From: Clostridiales bacterium
GTDB taxonomy: Bacteria; Bacillota; Clostridia; Lachnospirales; WRAX01
Direction of reading: 5' to 3'
DNA: 8,534 nt
NCBI GenBank assembly: GCA_031271375.1
Contig: JAISVU010000190.1
Location: 1 to 8,534 of the forward strand
The notes under the pieces were generated by a model. The model was given only the letters and a program-made list of their open reading frames with translations. It made no database searches and was not told the origin of the DNA. Positions 1-5,739 of the stretch are shown here, piece after piece. Numbering within the stretch: the first letter of the stretch is position 1; each line of letters starts with the position of its first letter. The position numbers and the translations under genes were made by a program.

Positions 1-205
1 TATGATTGATTGTATTACGCCTGGGTTCTGCATAGCCGCCACTTCCATTATCAAAAGGTACACAGTTAATGTGCTCTTTCGATTTTGGCGGTTACTATTT
101 CATGTCTTTTGTCAAGTGCCTTTTACAATTTCGTCCCTGCTTTTTTATCCCTGTTCACCGCTTTGGCCTGGTAACCTTAAGTTGACAGCAGTGATTCATT
201 ATTTA

Positions 206-222
206 TTTTTCATTATTCATTA
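206..222 (-). repeat. AT-rich 17-mer repeat, copy 1
   Basis: Read on the minus strand this is TAATGAATAATGAAAAA. It is identical to plus-strand bases 5438-5454. It lies 26 bp downstream of the stop codon of the 127-residue protein gene. The rest of the leftmost 205 bases is AT-richer than the genes and shows no coding region, RNA gene or clear promoter that I can support. An exact 17-bp match about 5 kb away, in the same position relative to a gene end, suggests a dispersed genomic repeat rather than chance. Its function is unknown. Confidence 0.6.
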
Positions 223-237
223 ACGGCCAAAGGCCGT
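223..237 (-). terminator. Small hairpin after the left operon, possible weak terminator
   Basis: ACGGCC and GGCCGT form a perfect 6-bp stem around a 3-base loop, just past the stop of the 127-residue protein gene. On the minus strand the downstream sequence is AT-rich but mainly A and TAAT, without a T run, so it is not a textbook intrinsic terminator. Together with the adjacent GTAGGGGCG sequence it may instead belong to a dispersed palindromic repeat, as at 5547-5584. Confidence 0.35.
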
Positions 238-247
238 GACGCCGCCC

Positions 248-631
248 CTACGATGGGCGCATGATTTCCTTTAGTTTCTCCAGCACTTGCGAGAGCAGGC
301 CGTCGGACATGGGTTTATGTTCGAATGTCCAGCGGCCGTCGGCGTAGGTGATGTGGGAGCGCAGAAGGAAGATGGCGGCGGTGACGACCGGGATTATGAC
401 CAGGGGGTCCGCGAAGCGGGCCTCCGGTGGGGCGGAGCTTTTGGCGTCGAGCCAGGGGGCCAGCTCCGGGCGCTGGGCGCGCAGGACGGAGACAATGTCC
501 GCGCACAGGCCGCCGGGGACGGCAATGCCCGGGGCGGCGGCGGTAAAGCCCGGCGGCAGCGCGGCGACGAAGGCGGGGAAATCCGGGTCCAGGCGGGCTA
601 GGTCTTGCAGGATGGGCGCGTAATCAGGCAT
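248..631 (-). CDS. Small protein of unknown function, coupled to the CHAT-STAND-TPR gene
   Basis: This gene encodes 127 residues and I do not recognise its family. Its ATG (629-631) lies 8 bp inside the end of the upstream CHAT gene, and an AGGAGG site at 640-645 sits 8 bases before it, so co-translation is very likely. The N-terminal half (about 1-70) is rich in Ala and Pro. Residues about 76-90 are hydrophobic (PLVIIPVVTAAIFLL) and could be one membrane segment or a buried helix. A polar stretch with GRWTFEHK (99-106) follows, then an amphipathic C-terminal helix (LLSQVLEKLKEIM, 112-124). There is no signal peptide. By analogy with other CHAT proteases that have small partner genes, it could be a substrate, effector or regulator of the protease; that is inference. 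The TAG stop falls within a GTAGGGGCG motif, so the native C terminus may have been altered. It is not a bacterial gasdermin by length. Confidence 0.75.
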   Translation of the reverse strand: MPDYAPILQDLARLDPDFPAFVAALPPGFTAAAPGIAVPGGLCADIVSVLRAQRPELAPWLDAKSSAPPEARFADPLVIIPVVTAAIFLLRSHITYADGRWTFEHKPMSDGLLSQVLEKLKEIMRPS

Positions 632-3600
632 CGGGGGAGCCTCCTTTGCGTTCTTTATTCAACCGATCAAGATTGCGTCTTGTTATACCTTCGCTGTATG
701 TATCTTTATACCTCACGAAGATTTCCAACGCTGTGTTAAGGTATTCATCGGCGGCGGCGTACTCTTTGCGTTCAATGGACAAAATACCCAGCTGATGATA
801 GGTCAGGCCTGCGCCGTATGCGTCTTTCAGCTTTAACTTGATATCCAGCGACTGCCTGTACCAGTCCTCGGCGGCGTCGAAATCCCGCAGCTCCTGTGCG
901 ACCATACCCAGCTGATGATAGGTCTGAGCCGCGCCGTGCGCGTCTTTCAGCTTCAATTTGATATCCAGCGACTGCCTGTACCAATCCTCGGCGGCGTCGA
1001 AATTCCGATTCAGATACGCTACATTACCCAGCTGATGATAGGTCTGAGCCGCGCCATACGCGTTATTCAGCTTTAACTCGATATCCAGCGACTGTCTGTA
1101 CCAACTCTCCGCGGCGTCGAAATCCCCCCGCTCCTGCGCGAGATTACCCAGCTGATGATAGGTCTGAGCCGCGCCGTGTTTGTCATTCAGCTTCAGCTTG
1201 ATATCCAGCGACTGCCTGTACCGGTCATCGGCGGCTGCGAAATCCCGCCGCTCCTGTGCGACGATACCCAGCTGATGATAGGTCGAAGCCGCGCTGTGCT
1301 TGTCTTTCAACTCCAAGAAGATATCCAGCGACTGCCTGTACCGGTCCTCGGCGACTGCGAAATCCCGCCGCTCATGCGCAACCATTCCCAGATTATGATA
1401 GGTCTGAGCCGCGCTGTGTTCATCTTTCAGCTTTAACGAGATATCCAGCGACTGCCTGTACCAGTTCTCGGCGGCGTCGAAATACCGCTGCTCCTTCGCG
1501 AGATTACCCAGCTGCCCATAGGTCAAAGTCGCGCCGCGTTCATCTTTCAGCTTCAATTTGATATCCAGCGACTGCCTGTACCAGTCCTCGGCGGCAGCGA
1601 AATCCCGGCGCTTCTGCGCGAGCATTCCCAGCTGGTGATAATCGACGGCCATACCTTTTTCATCATTTAACTCTGTTGATATTCCTAACACTCGCTTCCG
1701 TAAGTCTTCGGCCTTATCTAAATCATGGAGATCATACGCGATACTGCTCAACCGATCCAGCGACGTGGCTTCCGAATCCTTATCCCTGTACTCCCGCGCG
1801 TCGGCAAGGCGCCGGTTAAACAGCCGCTCCGCTTCGTAAAAGTTCCGGGTATTCTTCGCGTAATCCCCCAGCCCATACTGCAGCGCCAGCACAGCGTTTC
1901 GCATATCCAGCTCCCGGGCCAGCTTCAACGCCCGGGTAAAGCTCGCGCCGAAGAGCTCAAAGACATCGCGCTGCTCATGCAGCTCCATATTCCCGTATTC
2001 ATTCGCCAGCCTTCCCATAGTATCAACAAAGACCCGTTTACCCGCTTCAGCGGCGGGGTGAACCCGGGCGAGGCATGTCCGCAGGGCCGGGTGCAGGCGG
2101 TAGAGGTTATTCCCCATATGGCCGCACAGTCCAGCGCCCTCCAACGCGGCGAAGCAGGCGGAGACAGGCGCGTCCTCGCCGGTTTGCTTGAGCATAATAT
2201 CTATTAAGTCCGCGTCCGCGTGATGTTCGTGGAGGCCCAGCAGCCGCAGCGCCGGGGCGTAGGCTTCGCTTAACCCGCTGTCGAACACCGACAGCGCGGC
2301 CTGTATGCGCTTGGTGCTGTCGTCGCCCTCTATGCCTATGAACGCGCTGTCCAGCTCATCCAAAAGGGCTTTTGCGGATTTTTCCTTTAATCGCAGCAGA
2401 ATGGCGCGGACGGCCAGCGGGTTGCCGCCCAGCTTCTCCATCAGCGCTTCGTAGTCTGCGTCCCGCCGCAATGGGATGCGCTGCCGCCGCGTCACTTCGA
2501 CGCAATACTGCCACAGCTCTTTGCCCGCAAGGCCCAGAATTGGCACGGGGTAGCATTCCTGGCTTATCCACTCTTCTTTCGAGCGGCTTGTTATCAGTAT
2601 TTTAGTCTTGCCGCCGTCCAGGTCTTGGAGGAGGCGGCGCAGCAAGTCCCGCTCATATTGGCGCTCCGCACCTGCTTCTGCGGTTGCGGCAGAGAAGGAT
2701 TCAAAGTTGTCCCAGACGATAAATAGCTTAGTCTGTTTCAGTATTTGTGTAAGCAGATTGATATTGTCCTGCAAACCGGAGGGCAGACTGGCTACCCCAA
2801 GCAGCAGTAGCAGATTATGCACGAGGGATTCAACAGTTGTTCCCCGCTCGAACGTGAACCACAGGCAGCCTTCGCCCAGGCCGTTCGTATCCTCCAGCCA
2901 GCGCAGGAAGCCCCGCGCCAGCGTGCTCTTGCCCTCGCCTGCCATCCCGTGGATAAGTATGCCGGCGGGTTTTTCCCTTATCGCCTCTTCCAGCCGCCTG
3001 ATGTCCCGGTCGCGGCCGATAATGCCGTATTTGTCCAGCTTGAAGTCCGTCTCGCGCAGCGCGCTCTCGCGGATTTGGCCCGAACGCACTTTTGGCAGCG
3101 AACCACCGCCCCTGTTGTACAGCACCGGGACGATCCAGTCGTGAAACTCGGCTTCGCCGTACAATGTGTCGCGGTAGCGTTTGACGTACATTTCTTCGCG
3201 CCCGGCGCGTATCGCTTCGGCGGTGAGGCCCTGCTTGAACAGGCTCTTGTAGAAGGTTTTGACGAAGTATTCCGCCCCTTCTAGCCACAGGCTGTAGCTC
3301 ATCGCCACCACTACCCTCACGCCCGCCCGCAGCAGGCTCCCCGCGACCGAGGCGTAGACGCCGTCGTCTTCACTGCCCATCATCGCGGACTGGCAGGCGT
3401 TAAGCGCCACCAACGGGATGTTGTGCCGGTTTAACAGGCGGCCTAGCGTCTCCGCGCTGACAAGTTCCCCCGCTTCGCCCGGCTCGCCGCTTTCGAAGGC
3501 CAGCAGGCCCTCCGCGCCGAAGCGTTCATAGGTATCATAATGGCCCGCGCCGTAACCGGCCCCGGCGGGCGGCGAAAAACCGCCGTGGCCGTCGAAGTGG

Positions 3601-4289
3601 ACGATATGGTAGAAATTCGGGTTTTCTTCCAGCAGCTCGCGCAGCGCGGCGAACGTAGGCGGGCGCAGAACGTCGATACGCACGGGCCAGCCCTCTTCCC
3701 TCACGAGATCCGCCAGCGGCCTTGCCAGCGTTTGGAAGCCCACCGGGTCGCGGTCTCCGCCCGGGCGGGCGATTATGTACAGGATGTTCAACTGTCCGCC
3801 GTCAAGGCCAGGAATATCTGTTATGGGCTCGTCCAGGCCGCCGATGCGCCGCTCGAAGCGGCAGCGCGTGGCGAAGAACTGCAGCTCCCCGTCGTTCAGG
3901 GCCTCCCAGGGCCAGGAGAGGATCGCGGCGTCGCCGCTTTCAACCTCTATGATCAGATTGTTCAGCGCTTGGGTGTCGCCCCGCACCCTGGCGTACCAGT
4001 CGCTGGCGGGGCGCGCGCCGAACAGCGCGTTAAAGCACGAGCGGCCCCACTCGAACAGCGCGTCCTTTATCTCGTCGGCGCGTTTTTGGAAGTCCTCCGT
4101 CGTCAGCTCCAGGTATTTTTCCTGGTACCAGGCCAGCTCCGCGAACAGGCCGTCGGCCCGGCCGCCCACCGTAATCTCCCACGGGAACTGGAGCGCGGCG
4201 GGGGCGGATTCGCCGGAACCGCTTATTACCTTGAACATAGGCTTCCCCGCGTCGTCCTTTTGACGCATGTCGCGGATTGTAAATTTCAT
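624..4289 (-). CDS. CHAT protease - STAND ATPase - TPR array protein
   Basis: Encodes a predicted cytosolic protein of 1221 residues. Residues 1-110 form a leader region. The CHAT caspase-like domain spans about 115-395 and has an LSWPWEAL motif, the catalytic His in HFDGHGG (H235) and the catalytic Cys in LNACQSA (C299), so the protease dyad looks intact. A STAND/NB-ARC-like ATPase follows: IIGRDRDI near 423, Walker A GMAGEGKST (K454), Walker B LFIVWDN (D527), a TSR motif near 568 and GNPLA (622-626). A winged-helix-like region then leads into TPRs from about 790. Eight 40-residue units occupy 883-1202, with degenerate units before them. In this architecture the TPRs usually sense or bind a trigger, nucleotide exchange drives assembly, and the CHAT domain cleaves a target. 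The start at 4289 is chosen for AAGGAGG at 4298-4304, 8 bases upstream; the in-frame ATG at 4334 lies upstream of the predicted -10 box. Assignment to defence or cell death is inferred from domain architecture. Confidence 0.9.
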   Translation of the reverse strand: MKFTIRDMRQKDDAGKPMFKVISGSGESAPAALQFPWEITVGGRADGLFAELAWYQEKYLELTTEDFQKRADEIKDALFEWGRSCFNALFGARPASDWYARVRGDTQALNNLIIEVESGDAAILSWPWEALNDGELQFFATRCRFERRIGGLDEPITDIPGLDGGQLNILYIIARPGGDRDPVGFQTLARPLADLVREEGWPVRIDVLRPPTFAALRELLEENPNFYHIVHFDGHGGFSPPAGAGYGAGHYDTYERFGAEGLLAFESGEPGEAGELVSAETLGRLLNRHNIPLVALNACQSAMMGSEDDGVYASVAGSLLRAGVRVVVAMSYSLWLEGAEYFVKTFYKSLFKQGLTAEAIRAGREEMYVKRYRDTLYGEAEFHDWIVPVLYNRGGGSLPKVRSGQIRESALRETDFKLDKYGIIGRDRDIRRLEEAIREKPAGILIHGMAGEGKSTLARGFLRWLEDTNGLGEGCLWFTFERGTTVESLVHNLLLLLGVASLPSGLQDNINLLTQILKQTKLFIVWDNFESFSAATAEAGAERQYERDLLRRLLQDLDGGKTKILITSRSKEEWISQECYPVPILGLAGKELWQYCVEVTRRQRIPLRRDADYEALMEKLGGNPLAVRAILLRLKEKSAKALLDELDSAFIGIEGDDSTKRIQAALSVFDSGLSEAYAPALRLLGLHEHHADADLIDIMLKQTGEDAPVSACFAALEGAGLCGHMGNNLYRLHPALRTCLARVHPAAEAGKRVFVDTMGRLANEYGNMELHEQRDVFELFGASFTRALKLARELDMRNAVLALQYGLGDYAKNTRNFYEAERLFNRRLADAREYRDKDSEATSLDRLSSIAYDLHDLDKAEDLRKRVLGISTELNDEKGMAVDYHQLGMLAQKRRDFAAAEDWYRQSLDIKLKLKDERGATLTYGQLGNLAKEQRYFDAAENWYRQSLDISLKLKDEHSAAQTYHNLGMVAHERRDFAVAEDRYRQSLDIFLELKDKHSAASTYHQLGIVAQERRDFAAADDRYRQSLDIKLKLNDKHGAAQTYHQLGNLAQERGDFDAAESWYRQSLDIELKLNNAYGAAQTYHQLGNVAYLNRNFDAAEDWYRQSLDIKLKLKDAHGAAQTYHQLGMVAQELRDFDAAEDWYRQSLDIKLKLKDAYGAGLTYHQLGILSIERKEYAAADEYLNTALEIFVRYKDTYSEGITRRNLDRLNKERKGGSPDA
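640..645 (-). promoter_or_regulatory. Ribosome binding site of the 127-residue protein, inside the CHAT gene
   Basis: AGGAGG on the minus strand, 8 bases from the ATG at 631. It lies within the last codons of the CHAT gene (encoding KGGS). It supports the chosen start and implies translational coupling of the two proteins. Confidence 0.8.
804..1643 (-). repeat. Seven tandem 120-bp repeats encoding TPR units
   Basis: Seven consecutive 120-bp units within the CHAT-STAND-TPR gene encode residues 883-1162. The consensus starts TYHQLGxxAQERRDFDAAE and continues WYRQSLDIKLKLKD, 40 residues in all. Segments such as atatccagcgactgcctgta and cagctgatgata recur at exactly 120-bp spacing with few changes. 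A more divergent unit follows on the C-terminal side (684-803), and degenerate units precede (about 1644-1880). The near-identity points to recent expansion or gene conversion. Copy number probably varies among relatives, and assembly collapse is possible. Confidence 0.95.
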
Positions 4290-4297
4290 TGAAGCGG

Positions 4298-4304
4298 CCT
4301 CCTT
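4298..4304 (-). promoter_or_regulatory. Ribosome binding site deciding the CHAT gene start
   Basis: AAGGAGG on the minus strand, 8 bases before the ATG at 4287-4289. No comparable site precedes the upstream in-frame ATG at 4332-4334, so the shorter 1221-residue form is preferred. Confidence 0.85.
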
Positions 4305-4324
4305 ATATGACGGTAACAAAGCAA

Positions 4325-4353
4325 ATTTTACCATATAAATAGGTTTATTGCAA
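4325..4353 (-). promoter_or_regulatory. Predicted promoter of the CHAT-STAND-TPR operon
   Basis: On the minus strand, TTGCAA (4348-4353) and TAAAAT (4325-4330) are separated by exactly 17 bases, a fair match to a housekeeping sigma promoter. Transcription would start near 4318, giving a leader of about 30 bases with the ribosome site in it. A 7-bp inverted pair, TTATATG (4303-4309) and CATATAA (4332-4338), flanks the -10 box and start point. It could be a weak operator or chance in AT-rich DNA. Confidence 0.5.
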
Positions 4354-4419
4354 TATCCAAATCGACAGCCGGGGCTGATTAACGACGGCGTATTTTTACA
4401 TGAAATTTACACAAACTTG

Positions 4420-4449
4420 TTGCCATTTTTATATGCGATATGATATCAT
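4420..4449 (+). promoter_or_regulatory. Predicted promoter of the ABC transporter unit
   Basis: TTGCCA (4420-4425) and TATCAT (4444-4449) are spaced by 18 bases. A shifted alternative is TTGTTG (4417-4422) with TATGAT (4439-4444) and a 16-base spacer. Either would start transcription shortly upstream of the ribosome site at 4466. It diverges from the CHAT promoter about 70 bp away. Confidence 0.45.
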
Positions 4450-4452
4450 ATC
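4437..4452. promoter_or_regulatory. Perfect 16-bp palindrome, candidate operator
   Basis: GATATGATATCATATC reads identically on both strands and covers both predicted -10 boxes of the ABC transporter promoter. A dimeric repressor bound here would block transcription. Its ATGAT/ATCAT arms loosely recall Fur-type boxes, which would suit a metal-uptake operon, but the match is not close enough to name the regulator. Confidence 0.5.
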
Positions 4453-4465
4453 CTTGTTTGCGATT

Positions 4466-4470
4466 GGAGG
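4466..4470 (+). promoter_or_regulatory. Ribosome binding site deciding the TTG start of the ATPase
   Basis: GGAGG lies 7 bases before TTG at 4478. It places the start at the residue where homology to ABC ATPases begins (RITLKGVRKSFG). The in-frame ATG codons at 4400 and 4433 have no such site, and the first lies upstream of the predicted promoter. Confidence 0.8.
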
Positions 4471-4477
4471 CGGCGGG

Positions 4478-5440
4478 TTGAGGATTACGCTCAAAGGCGT
4501 TCGGAAGTCTTTTGGGCCGGTTAGCGTTATCGAGCCGGTGGACGAGCTAGTGTTTGAAAGCGGCAATGTGACGACGCTGCTTGGCCCGTCGGGCTGCGGG
4601 AAGACGACGCTGCTGCGTATGATCTCCGGGCTTGAGACGCCCGATTGCGGCGAGATATGGTTCGACGGGGACTGCGTATTCGGGGACCGCGTCAACCTTT
4701 CGCCGGACAAGCGGGGGCTTGGCTTTGTTTTTCAAGACTTCGCGCTGTGGCCGCATATGACGGTTTATGAGAACGTGGCCTTCGGCCTGCGCGCCAGGGG
4801 GCTTACGGAAAACCTGAAAGACCGCGTGAGCGGCGCGTTAAAGGCCGTCCGGCTTGAGGGGTTTGAAGGCCGTTATCCCCATCAGCTTTCGGGCGGGCAG
4901 CAGCAGCGCGTCGCGTTCGCCAGGGCTATCATAATCGAGCCGCGCTGTATACTCTTTGACGAACCGCTGTCGGCGCTGGACGCTATCCTGCGCGATGAGA
5001 TGCGCGGGGAGCTGCGGGCGCTTGTGAGCCAGCTCAAGATTACGGCCGTCTTCGTCACGCACGACCAGGTTGAGGCCATGAGCATGAGCGACACGATTAT
5101 GGTTATGAATAAAGGCAGGATTGAACAGAAGGGTTCGCCGGAGGAGGTTTACGCCGCCCCGGCAAGCGATTTCGTCGCCCGGTTTATCGGGAAGTCCAAT
5201 TGGATTGGCGCGAACCGGATGTTTAGGCCGGAATCCCTTTCGCTGTCGAAGACGGAAGGCGCGGCGGAGTACCGGATGTCGGTGCGCTTTGCGCAGTTCG
5301 TCGGCAACGGGTACGAGCTGGGCCTGGAACGGGACGGGATCCGCTGGTACGCGCTGTCTTCCCGGAAGCCCGAGGGCGGCGAGATAAGCGTGTATTTGAG
5401 GGAAGAGGATGTGCTGACGGTAAAGGCCGGGGATAAATAA
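4478..5440 (+). CDS. ABC importer ATP-binding protein, FbpC/PotA-like
   Basis: Encodes a 320-residue ATPase of a binding-protein-dependent importer that would sit on the cytoplasmic face of the fused permease. All nucleotide-binding motifs are present: Walker A GPSGCGKTT (36-44), Q-loop Q86 in FQDFALWPHMTV, signature LSGGQ (137-141), Walker B ILFDEP (158-163), D-loop SALD (165-168) and switch His195 in THDQ. The closest pattern I recognise is the ferric/spermidine/phosphonate importer group. The C-terminal part after about 240 is a TOBE-like regulatory segment (FRPESLSL), slightly shorter than in typical 350-residue relatives. The start is TTG, set by GGAGG 7 bases upstream. It is the first gene of the unit, separated by 299 bp from the binding-protein gene. 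Its TAA stop forms the first three bases of an AT-rich 17-mer repeat. Substrate cannot be told from this subunit. Confidence 0.92.
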   Translation: MRITLKGVRKSFGPVSVIEPVDELVFESGNVTTLLGPSGCGKTTLLRMISGLETPDCGEIWFDGDCVFGDRVNLSPDKRGLGFVFQDFALWPHMTVYENVAFGLRARGLTENLKDRVSGALKAVRLEGFEGRYPHQLSGGQQQRVAFARAIIIEPRCILFDEPLSALDAILRDEMRGELRALVSQLKITAVFVTHDQVEAMSMSDTIMVMNKGRIEQKGSPEEVYAAPASDFVARFIGKSNWIGANRMFRPESLSLSKTEGAAEYRMSVRFAQFVGNGYELGLERDGIRWYALSSRKPEGGEISVYLREEDVLTVKAGDK

Positions 5441-5454
5441 TGAATAATGAAAAA
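5438..5454 (+). repeat. AT-rich 17-mer repeat, copy 2
   Basis: TAATGAATAATGAAAAA, exactly matching the reverse complement of 206-222. Its first three bases are the stop codon of the ATPase gene. The element therefore abuts or supplies the gene end. Confidence 0.6.
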
Positions 5455-5462
5455 CCCTTACA

Positions 5463-5486
5463 CACGGAGGCACGGAGGCACAGAGG
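5463..5486 (+). repeat. Three tandem 8-bp units (cacggagg)
   Basis: Two exact copies of cacggagg are followed by cacagagg. Similar short CACGGAGG-type tandem runs are familiar low-complexity sequences in intergenic DNA of several bacterial groups. No function is apparent. Confidence 0.6.
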
Positions 5487-5546
5487 TTTTAAGGCACAGA
5501 GCAATTTGCGGCTTCTGGGTCATTGTCGTCATAAGGGTTGTCATCC

Positions 5547-5584
5547 GTAGGAGCGAACTTCGGGCGAACACAGTTCGCCCCTAC
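5547..5584. repeat. Palindromic GTAGGRGCG element with two alternative hairpins
   Basis: The outer arms gtaggagcgaact (5547-5559) and agttcgcccctac (5572-5584) pair over 13 positions with one mismatch. An inner hairpin, gggcgaac (5562-5569) with gttcgccc (5573-5580) around a 3-base loop, is perfect and mutually exclusive with the outer stem. GTAGGGGCGAAC-type palindromes are common dispersed repeats in many bacterial genomes. A related GTAGGGGCG sequence lies at the end of the left operon (241-251). There is no T run, so terminator function is unproven. Confidence 0.6.
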
Positions 5585-5678
5585 ACATGAGGGAGATTAC
5601 TCTATTCCGTCATCCTGTTTGCGGGTCAGGCCTGCAACGGTCTGCGCCTTACAGCGCCGATGATTTATTTAAAGTAAC

Positions 5679-5713
5679 TATCTGGTTTCTGTGTTCTTCT
5701 TTATCTGGTTTCT
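5679..5713 (+). repeat. 12-bp direct repeat pair; inverted partner of the repeat after the permease gene
   Basis: TATCTGGTTTCT occurs at 5679-5690 and again at 5702-5713, 23 bp apart. The reverse complement of 5680-5707 matches 8493-8520 at 25 of 28 positions without gaps. The stretch could be a dispersed repeat or part of a control site, since it lies just upstream of the binding-protein ribosome site. Confidence 0.7.
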
Positions 5714-5739
5714 ATTATATATACGGAGGTAATCATTAA

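Larger units (their letters stand above)
5441..5739. other. Repeat-rich intergenic region between ATPase and binding-protein genes
   Basis: I see no coding region here. In order it holds the AT-rich 17-mer, three 8-bp tandem units (5463-5486), a GTAGGRGCG palindromic element (5547-5584), a hairpin at 5619-5637 (stem TTGCGGG/CCTGCAA with one G-T pair, no T run after it), and a 12-bp direct repeat pair (5679-5713). It ends with the ribosome site of the binding protein, GGAGGT at 5725-5730, 9 bases before ATG. An AT-rich TATTATATATA stretch at 5713-5723 has no good -35 partner. The binding-protein gene may depend on read-through from the ATPase promoter, or on a promoter I cannot define. Confidence 0.6.

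Noticed and set aside
2..223. 73-residue open frame on the plus strand at the left edge
   Set aside because: No ribosome site, hydrophobic low-complexity content from AT-rich DNA, and its end lies in the AT-rich repeat.
287..623. Two plus-strand open frames opposite the 127-residue protein gene
   Set aside because: Gly/Ala/Arg-rich translations typical of antisense frames in GC-rich DNA; the minus-strand frame has the ribosome site and operon overlap.
1155..1561. Open frames with repeats on the plus strand and in another minus frame across the TPR array
   Set aside because: The 120-bp period is a multiple of three, so stop-free frames persist by repetition; they are shadows of the TPR-coding frame.
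804..1643. CRISPR array
   Set aside because: Units are contiguous and protein-coding, 120 bp with no distinct repeat and spacer division.
3540..4292. 250-residue plus-strand open frame opposite the CHAT domain
   Set aside because: The opposite strand encodes clear catalytic motifs; this frame has no ribosome site or recognisable domain.
4290..4334. N-terminal extension of the CHAT protein from ATG at 4334 (15 extra residues)
   Set aside because: It lies over the predicted -10 box and has no ribosome site; the ATG at 4289 has AAGGAGG at ideal spacing.
4400..4477. N-terminal extension of the ATPase from ATG at 4400
   Set aside because: The extra residues do not resemble an ABC ATPase start and overlap the predicted promoter and palindrome; TTG at 4478 has GGAGG at 7 bases.
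5619..5637. Intrinsic terminator between the ATPase and binding-protein genes
   Set aside because: The stem has a G-T pair and no T run follows it.
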